DNA of 64,000 nucleotides from CAZBQJ01 sp964494085 (lineage in GTDB: Bacteria; Patescibacteriota; Gracilibacteria; UBA1369). Both the position numbers and the translations under genes were made by a program. Location: the NCBI GenBank assembly GCA_964494085.1, contig CAZBQJ010000003.1, forward strand, positions 203,025 to 267,024, given 5' to 3'. Positions 17,904 through 26,581 of this stretch are shown piece after piece. The notes under the pieces were generated by a model. It was not told the DNA's origin, ran no database searches, and saw only the letters and a list, made by a program, of their open reading frames with translations. The number at the start of each line of letters is the position of its first letter. The stretch's first letter is position 1.

Positions 17904-18425
17904 GTGAAGCTAAAAGAAATCAAAAATCTACTCTCACTTCAAACCCTGCAGCGCATTCAGGACAATTATTCTACTGCCTTAGGAATTCCCATTTCCATTC
18001 GTAACGAGGAAGGGGAACCCCTCACCAAATTAAGCAATGTCAGTAAGCTTTGGGATTTAATTCATTCGCGACCTTTTGCCGAAACTAAATTGACTACTAT
18101 ACTGAAAGAGGCCATCGAAAAATGTAATCGTACCAGCCAAGTAATTATCTTTGAGCGCCATCCCAACACTCATGCTTTTCTCGCCCCGATCACCAATAAT
18201 GGTAGAGTAATCGCTTATTTTGTCGGAGGTTTAGTCCGTTATGGCAACCCCGACCTGAATATTGCCGAACAACAAGCAGAGCTTCTCCAAGTCGATTTAG
18301 ATATTTATTTAGATGCTTATTTGCATTTACCCTTATTTTCCAAAGAACGACTGGAAGCATCAGCCAACCTGATCAAAATTATTGGCAGCGCCCTTTCCAG
18401 CCTGGATCAAAGAAATCATCAATGA
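17904..18425 (+). CDS. PocR-like sensory domain protein
   Basis: 173 residues beginning at GTG. The opening LLSLQTLQRIQDNYSTALGI and the later block FLAPITNNGRVIAYFVGGLV (about residues 92-111) match the PocR ligand-binding domain, a PAS-like sensory module. No output domain is attached. The cysteines that many PocR domains use are mostly missing (one Cys near residue 74), so the ligand is unknown. It sits between tyrS and recG on the same strand, 20 bp before recG. Confidence 0.6.
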   Translation: MKLKEIKNLLSLQTLQRIQDNYSTALGIPISIRNEEGEPLTKLSNVSKLWDLIHSRPFAETKLTTILKEAIEKCNRTSQVIIFERHPNTHAFLAPITNNGRVIAYFVGGLVRYGNPDLNIAEQQAELLQVDLDIYLDAYLHLPLFSKERLEASANLIKIIGSALSSLDQRNHQ

Positions 18426-18444
18426 AGCAACGACCGGTCAAAAA

Positions 18445-20484
18445 ATGCAAAACCAGACTCCCATAAATAAAGCTATTTCTACCAATCGAGCCCATTTGAA
18501 TAGGCTTGCTGATCTCGGTGTTTCTACTTTGGGAGATCTTTTGCAATATTATCCCCGCACCCATAGTGATCAAAGTCAGCTAAATACGGTTATCGAAGTT
18601 CGAACAGATCGGGTGAACACCATCAAAGGCACACTCAGCCAATTGGTCGAACTAAAAACCAAATTTAGAAAGAAATTAATCAAAGCTAAATTCACTGATC
18701 AAACCGGGTCACTTGATGTTGTTTGGTTCAATCAACCTTATCTGAAAAAATTGCTGCATAATGGTCAGCAACTGATACTTTCCGGGAAAGCCAAGTTTGA
18801 GTTGGGTAAAGTCACTTTACTGAGCCCTGATTATGAACCGATCCAACAAAAGCAAATTCATACTGCCCGTCTTGTTCCTGTTTATCATGAAACTGAGGGA
18901 CTGACTTCCAAGTGGCTTCGAGAAAAAATCCATCCACTTTTGCGTTATACTTCCACCCTTTTTCCTGAATACCTTCCCCCTAGCCTGATTGAAAAATATC
19001 AATTAATGCCCTATAGTAAAGCAATCATTGAAACACATTTCCCCACATCGCTGAGAAAGCTGGAGCTGGCTAAAGCCAGACTCGCTTTTGATGAATTATT
19101 TTTACTTCAATTACAGGCCCTTCAAAAAAAATGGCAATGGCAACAGACTACCAGCCTCAATCAAAAGAAAATGCCACTTCATAATAGTTTCGATAAAATT
19201 ATTCAACAGTTACCATTTCAGCTAACTGAAGCCCAACAAAACGCCCTGGAAGAAATTCTCAAAGATCTCAATCAGGATTTTCCCATGTCTCGATTACTGC
19301 AAGGCGACGTCGGATCGGGCAAGACTATTGTCGCCGGTCTGGCCATTTACAACACCATCAAACATGGCTACCAAACAGCCTTAATGGCTCCTACTGAGAT
19401 ATTAGCTGAACAACATTACAAAACTATTTCGCAACTTTTCGCTGATCACAATTTTAATATTCAATTTCTTTCCGGTAGTCTAAAACTCTCTCAAAAAAAG
19501 CTGATTTACGATGGCCTTGCTACCGGCACCATCGATTTGATCATCGGAACGCATGCTGTAATCCAAGAAAGTATAAAATTTAAGAATTTAGGATTGGCCG
19601 TAATCGATGAACAACATCGTTTTGGGGTTCAACAACGCAGTATTCTCAAATCGCAGGGAAATCCGCATCTCCTGAGTCTATCAGCCACTCCTATTCCCCG
19701 AACCCTGGCCATGACCATTTATGGTGATCAGGATCTCTCTATCATCGATCAAATGCCCAAAGGTCGACTGCCGATTGTCACCAGAATTGTCCCGGAAAAG
19801 AAACGTCAAGACGCCTATCTGTGGATAAAAGATCGAGTTATGTCCGGTCGACAAGCCTTTATTATCTGTCCTTTAATTGATGAATCAGATACTCTGGAAC
19901 TCAAATCCGTCCTAACCGAATATGAGAACCTCCAGAAATTTATCTTTCCAGAATTCTCCATTGGGCTTTTACATGGGCGAATGAAGGCCCCAGAAAAAGA
20001 AGAAACTATGTCTAAATTTAAAGCCAACCAATATCAGGTACTGGTGTCAACCTCAGTAGTGGAAGTCGGTATCGATGTCCCCAATGCCACAATCATGATG
20101 ATTGAAGGTGCGGAAAGGTTCGGTCTTTCACAATTACACCAGTTTCGAGGTCGCGTCGGCAGGGGAGAACACCAATCGTATTGTTTCCTATTTATGCAAA
20201 ATGAATCACCCGGCGCTAAACAAAGGTTAAAAGCCATGGTAGATCATCATAGTGGCTTTAAACTCTCGGAAATCGACTTGGAATTACGAGGCCCTGGTCA
20301 TATTTACGGATTACGTCAATCAGGGATTCCAGATTTGAAAATGGCTTCCTTGACAGATTCAGCAGGTATTTCCAGAGCCCGTCAAGCCGCTGAACAAATT
20401 ATCTCCACAGACCCTCAATTAAAAAGTCATCCTCAACTGGCTCAAAAAATCCAACAATTAGAAAAGATATATATCCAGGATTAA
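18445..20484 (+). CDS. recG: ATP-dependent DNA helicase RecG
   Basis: Replication-fork regression and Holliday-junction helicase. The N-terminal wedge/OB domain (about residues 40-130) is followed by SF2 motor domains: Walker A GDVGSGKT (about 286-293), the DEQH box VIDEQHRFG (about 386-394), LSATPIPRTLA, and the RecG-specific RGRVGRGEHQSYCFL motif. The C-terminal block ELRGPG...LRQSG is typical. I use the ATG at 18445 and not the in-frame TTG at 18382, which would overlap the upstream gene by 44 bp and add 21 residues absent from the family; this gives about 679 residues. Confidence 0.95.
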   Translation: MQNQTPINKAISTNRAHLNRLADLGVSTLGDLLQYYPRTHSDQSQLNTVIEVRTDRVNTIKGTLSQLVELKTKFRKKLIKAKFTDQTGSLDVVWFNQPYLKKLLHNGQQLILSGKAKFELGKVTLLSPDYEPIQQKQIHTARLVPVYHETEGLTSKWLREKIHPLLRYTSTLFPEYLPPSLIEKYQLMPYSKAIIETHFPTSLRKLELAKARLAFDELFLLQLQALQKKWQWQQTTSLNQKKMPLHNSFDKIIQQLPFQLTEAQQNALEEILKDLNQDFPMSRLLQGDVGSGKTIVAGLAIYNTIKHGYQTALMAPTEILAEQHYKTISQLFADHNFNIQFLSGSLKLSQKKLIYDGLATGTIDLIIGTHAVIQESIKFKNLGLAVIDEQHRFGVQQRSILKSQGNPHLLSLSATPIPRTLAMTIYGDQDLSIIDQMPKGRLPIVTRIVPEKKRQDAYLWIKDRVMSGRQAFIICPLIDESDTLELKSVLTEYENLQKFIFPEFSIGLLHGRMKAPEKEETMSKFKANQYQVLVSTSVVEVGIDVPNATIMMIEGAERFGLSQLHQFRGRVGRGEHQSYCFLFMQNESPGAKQRLKAMVDHHSGFKLSEIDLELRGPGHIYGLRQSGIPDLKMASLTDSAGISRARQAAEQIISTDPQLKSHPQLAQKIQQLEKIYIQD

Positions 20485-20615
20485 AATAAACCCGAAAAAT
20501 AATTCTAACGGGGGCGTAAGTCAACTTAACTAAACAAATCGCTCTAAACGCAAATAAATAGGTTCATATAAAGGCTAGCGTAAGCCATTAATAATCTTAT
20601 ATAAAACTCCTCTCT

Positions 20616-20645
20616 TATTTTGCACAAGATACATTGTGCAAAATA
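20616..20645. repeat. 12-bp perfect inverted repeat between convergent genes
   Basis: TATTTTGCACAA (20616-20627), loop GATACA, TTGTGCAAAATA (20634-20645). It lies in the 226-bp gap between the 3' ends of recG and the 560-residue unknown. It could fold as a hairpin in both transcripts, but neither side is followed by a T-run, so a classical intrinsic terminator is not obvious. No gene is seen in the rest of the gap (20485-20710). Confidence 0.6.
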
Positions 20646-20710
20646 CTAGGTGATTCAAACTTTCAGCAAATGCTTATTACCCTTTTAAAACTTTCCCGGT
20701 TTTATCAAGC

Positions 20711-22393
20711 TTAACTCTTGGTAAAGTTCCCATAATTAGCCGCTATGCCCAATCGTTTACAAACCGTTTCTACAGACAGTTTTTTAATTGCCTCAAAATC
20801 AGCTTTTTCAAAATATTGCCTAAACAAACTGGCTCGCGCCGGTGACTCTATAGCAAATTTTAATAATGAAATACGATTCCTAATCGCCAATAAATCACCA
20901 TAAATCCCCTCACTCGGCTTATTATTACCGGGACTAGCCAATAACATCATCATTTTTCTAAAACTGTCAGCTTCTGATTTGGTTAAAGGATAATCATTCA
21001 ATTTTTTCGGAGCGAAAAAATCCTCCGCTATAGAAAACATCTCCTGATCATGAATAATGTCATTTAGACCGGGCCCTAGATAATCTTTTCCAGATTTTAC
21101 GTTACTACTCATCACTTTTTCCAGATACAAGCCATTTATTTGCGCTCTAAAGGAAGAATCCCTCACTATAGCCGGCTTATCCATCAGCGGATCGTTAAAA
21201 ATAAAAACATTTACTGATTTATCCCCTTCTCTAACAGTTCTTACTGTAAATAAAGCCTCAGTAGGGCCATTCGTTCCATCGGTCGGGAATCTGACCAAGT
21301 ATTTACCGGGACCCACCAGCTCAAAAGTCACTGGGGCATTGGTCCCCATGGTTTCATCTACTGAAATTTCTCCAGTATAAAACATCGGTCCAATATCAAT
21401 ATCGGCGAGTTGCCCTGAGCCAACCGCCTGCTCCTGTTCAAGCGCTTTAGCTTTTTCCTTCAACCTTTTAGACTGTTTTTCCGCCTCTTTGGCCAATTCC
21501 CTCTCCCAATCCGCCTCAGTCATGTCAGCTCTCAATAGCAATTGAACCATTTTGGGATTCAACAATCTGGCTTTTGCCCTGGCCGTCATCATCGATTCAT
21601 AATCATCCAATAAATCTATAAACAGTATATTTATTTTGATTTCAATTTCACTATCTTCCAGATTCACATCAGCAAACACTCCTGATTTAAATTTTTCGTA
21701 CAAGACCTTTCTTAAATCAATCTTATCTGCCGGTTCTGCTAAAAGACATTTTTCTATTTCCGCTGAATTTGCTTGGAAAAAATCCTTTGCTCCCTTGGTT
21801 ACTTCTCCAGCTTTTGCTTTTCGATCTTCCTCTTTATCTTCACCTTCCAAATCAGGGTAAATTTCAACTATTTTATCGGCCACCCTGCTCTCCAACAAGG
21901 TTTCTCTAATCGTTGTTAATTCCGCATATTGTTTTTGCAAAACAAACTCTTCCAGTCCCCCATTTTCATGGGCCTCCGTTTTTTGAAATTCATCCAACCA
22001 ACCACCTTCAGCATGGAAAATCTCCTGATTAAATTGAAAATCAGTAATTTCAGTAAAAGCAAAAGCTCTCGCTGACAAATCTTCTTCATTCTTCAAAGAC
22101 TCTCGATAATTTTTCAATCTTTCCCGGTGGTGGCGACGCCCCAATTTCTCACTGGCCCGGCCAGAAAAATCATTGGGTTGATCATCCCCTTCATCTTTCG
22201 CTTGTTTCAAAGCCTCGGCAATAATGCGTCTCCTTTTTCTGGCATATTCTCGACGTTTATCTACCTTAAATTCTGTCAACTGCTTCTGCAAATCAACTCC
22301 CCCTTTAACGCTTAAATTGAAATCCTCAGGCTGTTGCTTTTGTCTGCTTCGGTCGGTATCCTCACCTGGTTTATACTTTTCGAGTGCTGGCAT
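20711..22393 (-). CDS. Uncharacterised 560-residue, highly charged protein
   Basis: I do not recognise a family. There is no signal peptide or membrane helix. The first 330 residues are rich in Lys, Arg, Glu and Gln and look mostly helical or coiled coil, with a basic patch KRREYARKRRRII at about residues 45-57 and an EKQSKRLKEKAKALEQEQ stretch near 305-325. Residues 340-420 appear beta-rich (TFELVGPGKYLVRFPTDG), and the C-terminal 130 residues are helical again. It has its own promoter candidate upstream, overlapping the end of elp3. Probably a cytoplasmic protein of a lineage-specific family. Confidence 0.6.
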   Translation of the reverse strand: MPALEKYKPGEDTDRSRQKQQPEDFNLSVKGGVDLQKQLTEFKVDKRREYARKRRRIIAEALKQAKDEGDDQPNDFSGRASEKLGRRHHRERLKNYRESLKNEEDLSARAFAFTEITDFQFNQEIFHAEGGWLDEFQKTEAHENGGLEEFVLQKQYAELTTIRETLLESRVADKIVEIYPDLEGEDKEEDRKAKAGEVTKGAKDFFQANSAEIEKCLLAEPADKIDLRKVLYEKFKSGVFADVNLEDSEIEIKINILFIDLLDDYESMMTARAKARLLNPKMVQLLLRADMTEADWERELAKEAEKQSKRLKEKAKALEQEQAVGSGQLADIDIGPMFYTGEISVDETMGTNAPVTFELVGPGKYLVRFPTDGTNGPTEALFTVRTVREGDKSVNVFIFNDPLMDKPAIVRDSSFRAQINGLYLEKVMSSNVKSGKDYLGPGLNDIIHDQEMFSIAEDFFAPKKLNDYPLTKSEADSFRKMMMLLASPGNNKPSEGIYGDLLAIRNRISLLKFAIESPARASLFRQYFEKADFEAIKKLSVETVCKRLGIAANYGNFTKS

Positions 22394-22413
22394 AGCTAAT
22401 GATAAATCCTTGC

Positions 22414-22443
22414 ATTATAGCATAATACAGGGATTTACGCCAA
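22414..22443 (-). promoter_or_regulatory. Candidate promoter for the 560-residue unknown
   Basis: On the minus strand, TTGGCG (22443-22438), 18 bp, then a perfect TATAAT (22419-22414), about 20 bp before the ATG at 22393. The -35 overlaps the last codons of elp3. Confidence 0.5.
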
Positions 22444-24075
22444 TTCTCTGACCATATAGGTTCCTTCCAATTTGTAACCAAGTTTCCGATAGTATTCACG
22501 CACTCCAATACCGGCAATAACGGCCAGTTTCCGATAACCGTTTTTCCTGGATATCTCTTCCGCTTTCTTCATCATTTGTTTGCCCAAACCGATGTGCTGC
22601 GACACCGAATCATCCTTTTTTGCTATAGCCACTAGCTCTCCATACGTATGTACTTCTCTAACTAAAGCGGCCCCTTCCAGTTCCGGTATAAAATGTTTTC
22701 CTCCATTCAGGGAATATGAAGAAAATCTCAGGCGTAACAATGAACATAATTTATCCTGTTCTACCTGGTCAAAAGAGATAAAAAACTCTTGGCCATTCGA
22801 CGCTTCAAATTCTTTAACCCTCAATTCCAAATCTTCGAAATTCACTTTCGCATCTTTTATTTCCCGTGATCTGATATCTCTGGACTGAATGCCTAATTTA
22901 TTTAATTTATCCTCAACAATTTGGCGCAAATTAGAAGATTTACAACCGGAAATAATAGTATTTGAAGGGATATCACGATACATCCGCGTAACTCGAACGT
23001 ATTCCGGCCAGGCCTTGGTCATTTCTACCATCAAATCTATCAAGGTTTGATCATCATAACTTTGATACAACCCCTTTTTAAAAATCCCTTCCAGTTGCGA
23101 CCAAGGCACTACCATGCAGGGATAAACCTTCATCCAGTCCGGTCGATAAGCGGGATTATCAAACAATTCCTGCATATCCGCCAAATCAATCTCAGGCGTC
23201 GATCCCAGCAGATTCGGCATCATATGAACATTTATCTTGTAGGCAGCATCGCGGATCAATTGTATCGCCCTTTTACTTTCCGCAATTCCATGACCACGTC
23301 GATTTACCTCTAGAACTCGGTCATTCAAAGACTGTAAACCGATTTCTATCTTGGTACAGCCTAATCTTCTCAATCTGCGTAATTCTTCCGGATTTATATG
23401 ATCCGGTCTGGTTTCAAAAGATAAGCCTATACATCTATTTGCGGCAGTTTCATTTATCCGCTGTGCTTCTGCCAAGGATCTTACTTTTGGATGAGGGTAA
23501 TTCAGGGCATTAAAAATATCCTTTGTAAAACTGGTTTGATAACGTTTCGGGTAAAAGGAAAAAGTTCCACCAGCCACTATCACATCTACTTTATCAGTAG
23601 AATGACCGGTCTTTTTCAATGAATCCAGGCGATTTAGAGTTTGTTTATAACCGTCAAAATTATTGAGAATAGCTCTCATCATAGCCGGCTCATTGGAGAG
23701 ATAGCTCTTCGGCATAGCCGGTTCTGTTGGGCAAAATATACATTTACCGGGACAAGGATAAGCCTTTGTTAATACAGTGATATTCGCTATGCCAGATTGA
23801 GTCCTGACGGCTCTCTTTCTCAAAACACGCAAAAACTCCTTGTTTTCAGCCATATTCCCTTCTTCCACCAACTGGCGATAAACTTTGATTAACTCCACAT
23901 TAGATGCCGATGGGATCTTGTATTTGGAACTATAGTCATTTTTCAGCTCCTGTAACTCCTGCTGATTGGACAAACCAGAATTAAAAGCCTTCAGCAACAT
24001 TTGCTTATGTATATTTTCCAGCCACTGCTGATATTCCAACGGACTGCGGGTGGATTGTGGTGAAATTGAAGTCAT
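22435..24075 (-). CDS. elp3: Elp3-type tRNA uridine-34 carboxymethyl-forming radical SAM / GNAT enzyme
   Basis: About 546 residues with the Elp3 architecture. A radical SAM domain comes first (cluster motif CPGKCIFCPTEPAMPKSY at about residues 93-110, then AGGTFSFYP, SFETRPD, EIGLQS and HMMPNLLGSTPEID), and a GNAT acetyltransferase-like domain ends the protein (REVHTYG, QHIGLGKQMMKKAEE, GIGVREYYRKLGY). In eukaryotes and archaea, Elp3 uses acetyl-CoA and SAM chemistry to put a carboxymethyl group on C5 of wobble uridine. Elp3 is uncommon in bacteria and here acts without Elp1/Elp2-like subunits nearby. I start at the ATG at 24075 (a TTG lies 6 bp upstream). A Trm9-like methyltransferase is encoded divergently 93 bp away. 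Confidence 0.93.
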   Translation of the reverse strand: MTSISPQSTRSPLEYQQWLENIHKQMLLKAFNSGLSNQQELQELKNDYSSKYKIPSASNVELIKVYRQLVEEGNMAENKEFLRVLRKRAVRTQSGIANITVLTKAYPCPGKCIFCPTEPAMPKSYLSNEPAMMRAILNNFDGYKQTLNRLDSLKKTGHSTDKVDVIVAGGTFSFYPKRYQTSFTKDIFNALNYPHPKVRSLAEAQRINETAANRCIGLSFETRPDHINPEELRRLRRLGCTKIEIGLQSLNDRVLEVNRRGHGIAESKRAIQLIRDAAYKINVHMMPNLLGSTPEIDLADMQELFDNPAYRPDWMKVYPCMVVPWSQLEGIFKKGLYQSYDDQTLIDLMVEMTKAWPEYVRVTRMYRDIPSNTIISGCKSSNLRQIVEDKLNKLGIQSRDIRSREIKDAKVNFEDLELRVKEFEASNGQEFFISFDQVEQDKLCSLLRLRFSSYSLNGGKHFIPELEGAALVREVHTYGELVAIAKKDDSVSQHIGLGKQMMKKAEEISRKNGYRKLAVIAGIGVREYYRKLGYKLEGTYMVRELA

Positions 24076-24168
24076 TATCAAACTATACTTATTTTGCTTA
24101 AGCCTAGCATTGAAGGCCCTAAACAGATATAGTAATTTTGTTCAAAAATCAACCTTTCAACATATTTT

Positions 24169-24903
24169 GTGAGAGAAGCAACAGCTCAAAAATTAATGCG
24201 CGGCGTAATCGACTCTTACAATTCCATCGCCAATGAGTTTTCCGATACCAGGCAATATTCCTGGAATGAATTTAATTACTTCAAACCCTATCTTTTTGAA
24301 AACGCTGAAATCGTCGATTTGGGCTGTGGTAACGGCAGATTGATTAAATTTCTCGATCATTTTTTCCTCGGTCTGAAGTATCGCTATGTAGGCATAGATA
24401 ATAGTGCCGGCCTGTTACGCCATGCGACCATTCAATTTCCCAAGAAAATCTTCTTGTCCGGCGACCAGCTGAACATTCCTCTCAGCGAGAAGCAAGTAGA
24501 TTTAATCTTTAATATCGCCGCTTTCCATCATATTCCATCCGGGAATCTACGATTAAAGGCACTTGATGAAATGAAAAGGGTTTTGAAGCCACAGGGAATC
24601 TTGATTCTGACAGTCTGGAATCTCTGGCAATGGAAATATTGGCACGCCAATTTACTTGGCTGGTTACGATCACTTTGTAGTTTGGGCGACTATGCTCCAA
24701 ATGATTTGTTTATCCCTTGGAAAAACTCTCAGGGCGAAATAAAATCCAAACGCTATTATCACAATTTTCTGCCTGCTGAACTCGATCAAGTAGTAAAGAA
24801 AGCGGGTTTTACCATCGTAGAAAACTTTTCAGTTCGAAAAGGACAGAAAACCTCACTCGGGAAATCCTTTAATTACGTCATTATTGCCCGCAAAGATGCC
24901 TGA
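24169..24903 (+). CDS. Trm9/ALKBH8-like tRNA wobble-uridine carboxymethyl methyltransferase (putative)
   Basis: A 244-residue class I SAM methyltransferase. Motif I is VDLGCGNGRLI (about residues 49-59). The N-terminal SYNSIANEFSDTR and the downstream pattern IAAFHHIPSG...KALDEMKRVLKPQG...LTVWNLWQW, then LFIPWKN and KRYYHNFLPAEL, match the Trm9 family (IAxxHH, VWxxEQ, PW, RYYHxFxxGEL). Trm9 methylates cm5U34 to mcm5U34, the step after Elp3, whose gene is the divergent neighbour. Eukaryotic Trm9 needs the Trm112 partner; none is seen here. Two starts are possible, GTG at 24169 or ATG at 24196. The subfamily assignment is motif-based and should be tested by phylogeny. Confidence 0.7.
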   Translation: MREATAQKLMRGVIDSYNSIANEFSDTRQYSWNEFNYFKPYLFENAEIVDLGCGNGRLIKFLDHFFLGLKYRYVGIDNSAGLLRHATIQFPKKIFLSGDQLNIPLSEKQVDLIFNIAAFHHIPSGNLRLKALDEMKRVLKPQGILILTVWNLWQWKYWHANLLGWLRSLCSLGDYAPNDLFIPWKNSQGEIKSKRYYHNFLPAELDQVVKKAGFTIVENFSVRKGQKTSLGKSFNYVIIARKDA

Positions 24904-25747
24904 AAGTTTCATAAAAATCCTCGGCATTCCCTTCACTACTTTGAATCAAAAGGAAATTCTGGGTAAAATCGAACAAGCCTTGGATACCGGGAATAAGCTC
25001 TTTTTAGCCACTCCCAATCCAGAAATGCTTTTAATAGCTCAGAAAAATCCTCAATTTAAAAAAGTCTTACAGCAAACAGATCTAAATTTACCTGATGGTA
25101 ACGGCTTGATCTGGGCCAAAAAGTATTTGGATAAAACCGTCGATAGGTCCAACAAAATTTTGTTAGTATTAAGCGGCATAATCAGCTTGATGGGCTTTAT
25201 CGGACATCGGAAAAATAACCACAGTCGATTCAATAAAACTATCCATGGATCAGACCTCACTATGGAAATATTTCGACATCCAAAGATTTCCCGGCAGGCA
25301 CTTTTTCTCTTGGGCAATAAACATGGACTCAAGCCAAAAACAGCCGAATTAACAGCCAAAAAACTGAAGCAGCAGTTTTCACGACTCCAACTTGTCGGAT
25401 TTGCCGATAGCGATTCCAGTGATCAATCATTGGTTAAAAAGATCAATGATAGTCAAGCCAGAATATTATTAGTCGGATTCGGAGCACCTCAACAAGAGCT
25501 TTGGTTGTATCAAAACTTGCCATTATTAAAAAACATTCAGATCGCCATTGGGATTGGTGGAACCTTTGATTTTATCCTGGGAATCATTCCCCGCGCCCCC
25601 AAACTACTGAGAAACCTCGGTCTGGAATGGCTTTTCCGCCTCTACAAACAGCCTCGAAGGTTTAAACGCATTTTCAACGCAACTATCGTCTTTCCTTATC
25701 AAGTGATTAAAAGCCGTTTGGCAAATCCTGATAAGTACAAAACTTAA
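24896..25747 (+). CDS. WecG/TagA/CpsF family glycosyltransferase (GT26)
   Basis: About 283 residues. Family motifs are ATPNPEMLL (near residues 37-45), LPDGNGLIWAKK (about 64-75), GSDLTMEIF and the C-terminal GFGAPQQELW (about 193-202), then GIGGTFDFILG. GT26 enzymes transfer N-acetylmannosaminuronate or N-acetylmannosamine to lipid-linked sugar at the inner membrane; the exact sugar is unknown. I use the ATG at 24896, which overlaps the methyltransferase stop by 8 bp, in place of the TTG at 24884. It ends inside the convergent hypothetical gene (41 bp overlap). Confidence 0.9.
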   Translation: MPESFIKILGIPFTTLNQKEILGKIEQALDTGNKLFLATPNPEMLLIAQKNPQFKKVLQQTDLNLPDGNGLIWAKKYLDKTVDRSNKILLVLSGIISLMGFIGHRKNNHSRFNKTIHGSDLTMEIFRHPKISRQALFLLGNKHGLKPKTAELTAKKLKQQFSRLQLVGFADSDSSDQSLVKKINDSQARILLVGFGAPQQELWLYQNLPLLKNIQIAIGIGGTFDFILGIIPRAPKLLRNLGLEWLFRLYKQPRRFKRIFNATIVFPYQVIKSRLANPDKYKT

Positions 25748-26153
25748 GACATTTTCTCTTCAACAATTCGTTCAATTTGAGATTTTGTTCATCAATCAAA
25801 TCCAATTTATGTTGAAAAAAAACATTGCTATAGATCTGTTTCAAGACTGTTAGCTTTTCTCTTTTTTCCAGATCTGACAAGGTCACACTGGTCTCCAATT
25901 TAGCTTTCTCTTCTAAAAACACCGCCAAATTACTGGCATAATCCGCTTTCAATACTTTAATTTGAGTGATTATCCGCTGCTCTTCCTGTTCAAATTGGAA
26001 AGCACTATCAAATTGAGCATACGGTTCAATAGGCTGGTTATTTGGATTATCTGCTCGCAGCGGAGCCAGTCTAGTGACATAAAAACCAGCAGCTAGACCG
26101 ACCAGCCCCAAAACAAACAAAACCTGTAATGTGAAATCCCAGTTTTTATTCAT
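25707..26153 (-). CDS. Single-pass membrane protein with coiled coil, unknown function
   Basis: 148 residues: one N-terminal membrane helix (about residues 8-28) and a helical, charged C-terminal region (about 50-135) likely to form a coiled coil outside the membrane. It ends with two cysteines (CLKFC). No family recognised. A perfect 11-bp inverted repeat lies just before its ATG. Its last 41 bp overlap the convergent GT26 gene. Confidence 0.55.
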   Translation of the reverse strand: MNKNWDFTLQVLFVLGLVGLAAGFYVTRLAPLRADNPNNQPIEPYAQFDSAFQFEQEEQRIITQIKVLKADYASNLAVFLEEKAKLETSVTLSDLEKREKLTVLKQIYSNVFFQHKLDLIDEQNLKLNELLKRKCLKFCTYQDLPNGF

Positions 26154-26156
26154 AAA

Positions 26157-26183
26157 TAAGGATTAGTTATATACTAATCCTTA
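26157..26183. repeat. 11-bp perfect inverted repeat just upstream of a start codon
   Basis: TAAGGATTAGT (26157-26167), loop TATAT, ACTAATCCTTA (26173-26183). It sits in the 70-bp gap between two minus-strand genes, 3 bp from the ATG at 26153. It could be an operator or an mRNA hairpin limiting ribosome access; there is no convincing T-run for an intrinsic terminator. Confidence 0.6.
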
Positions 26184-26223
26184 CAAAAATCAAGTAACAT
26201 CAGCTGCATTAACCTAAAACCGC

Positions 26224-26580
26224 CTACTTCCTTAATTTCTTCACCAGGAATCCACTCTTTCTTTTTGGCTCATCCTGATCTGACTCCTCATCCATAGCAT
26301 CCATTTCATCTCGATCTTCCTCCGCTGCTTCTTCAAATTTTGCTCTGATTCTGTCAAAAATATTATGCAAAAAACCAAAACCGGCAGTCATTTCCGACAT
26401 AGTTTTCAGAGGATCCAAAACAGATTCTCTAACTCTATCCGACACCTCTCTGGCATTCTCCGTGATTTTCATTACATCTCGTAAAATAAGCGTCAAATTC
26501 AAAAGCAGGACGCAGATAAATATCACCAATATAATAAAACCTCCACCAAGGGCAATATAGAGAAAGTCTAATGAAGTCAT
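26224..26580 (-). CDS. Small membrane-anchored protein, DUF948-like in layout
   Basis: 118 residues: an N-terminal membrane helix (about 5-32), an amphipathic helical part with LILRDVMKITENAREVSDRV, a very acidic stretch (AAEEDRDEMDAMDEESDQDE, about 83-103) and a basic C-terminus. The layout resembles DUF948 proteins but the match is weak. It begins 1 bp after the gatB stop, so it is surely co-transcribed with gatB. Confidence 0.55.
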   Translation of the reverse strand: MTSLDFLYIALGGGFIILVIFICVLLLNLTLILRDVMKITENAREVSDRVRESVLDPLKTMSEMTAGFGFLHNIFDRIRAKFEEAAEEDRDEMDAMDEESDQDEPKRKSGFLVKKLRK

Positions 26581-26581
26581 A

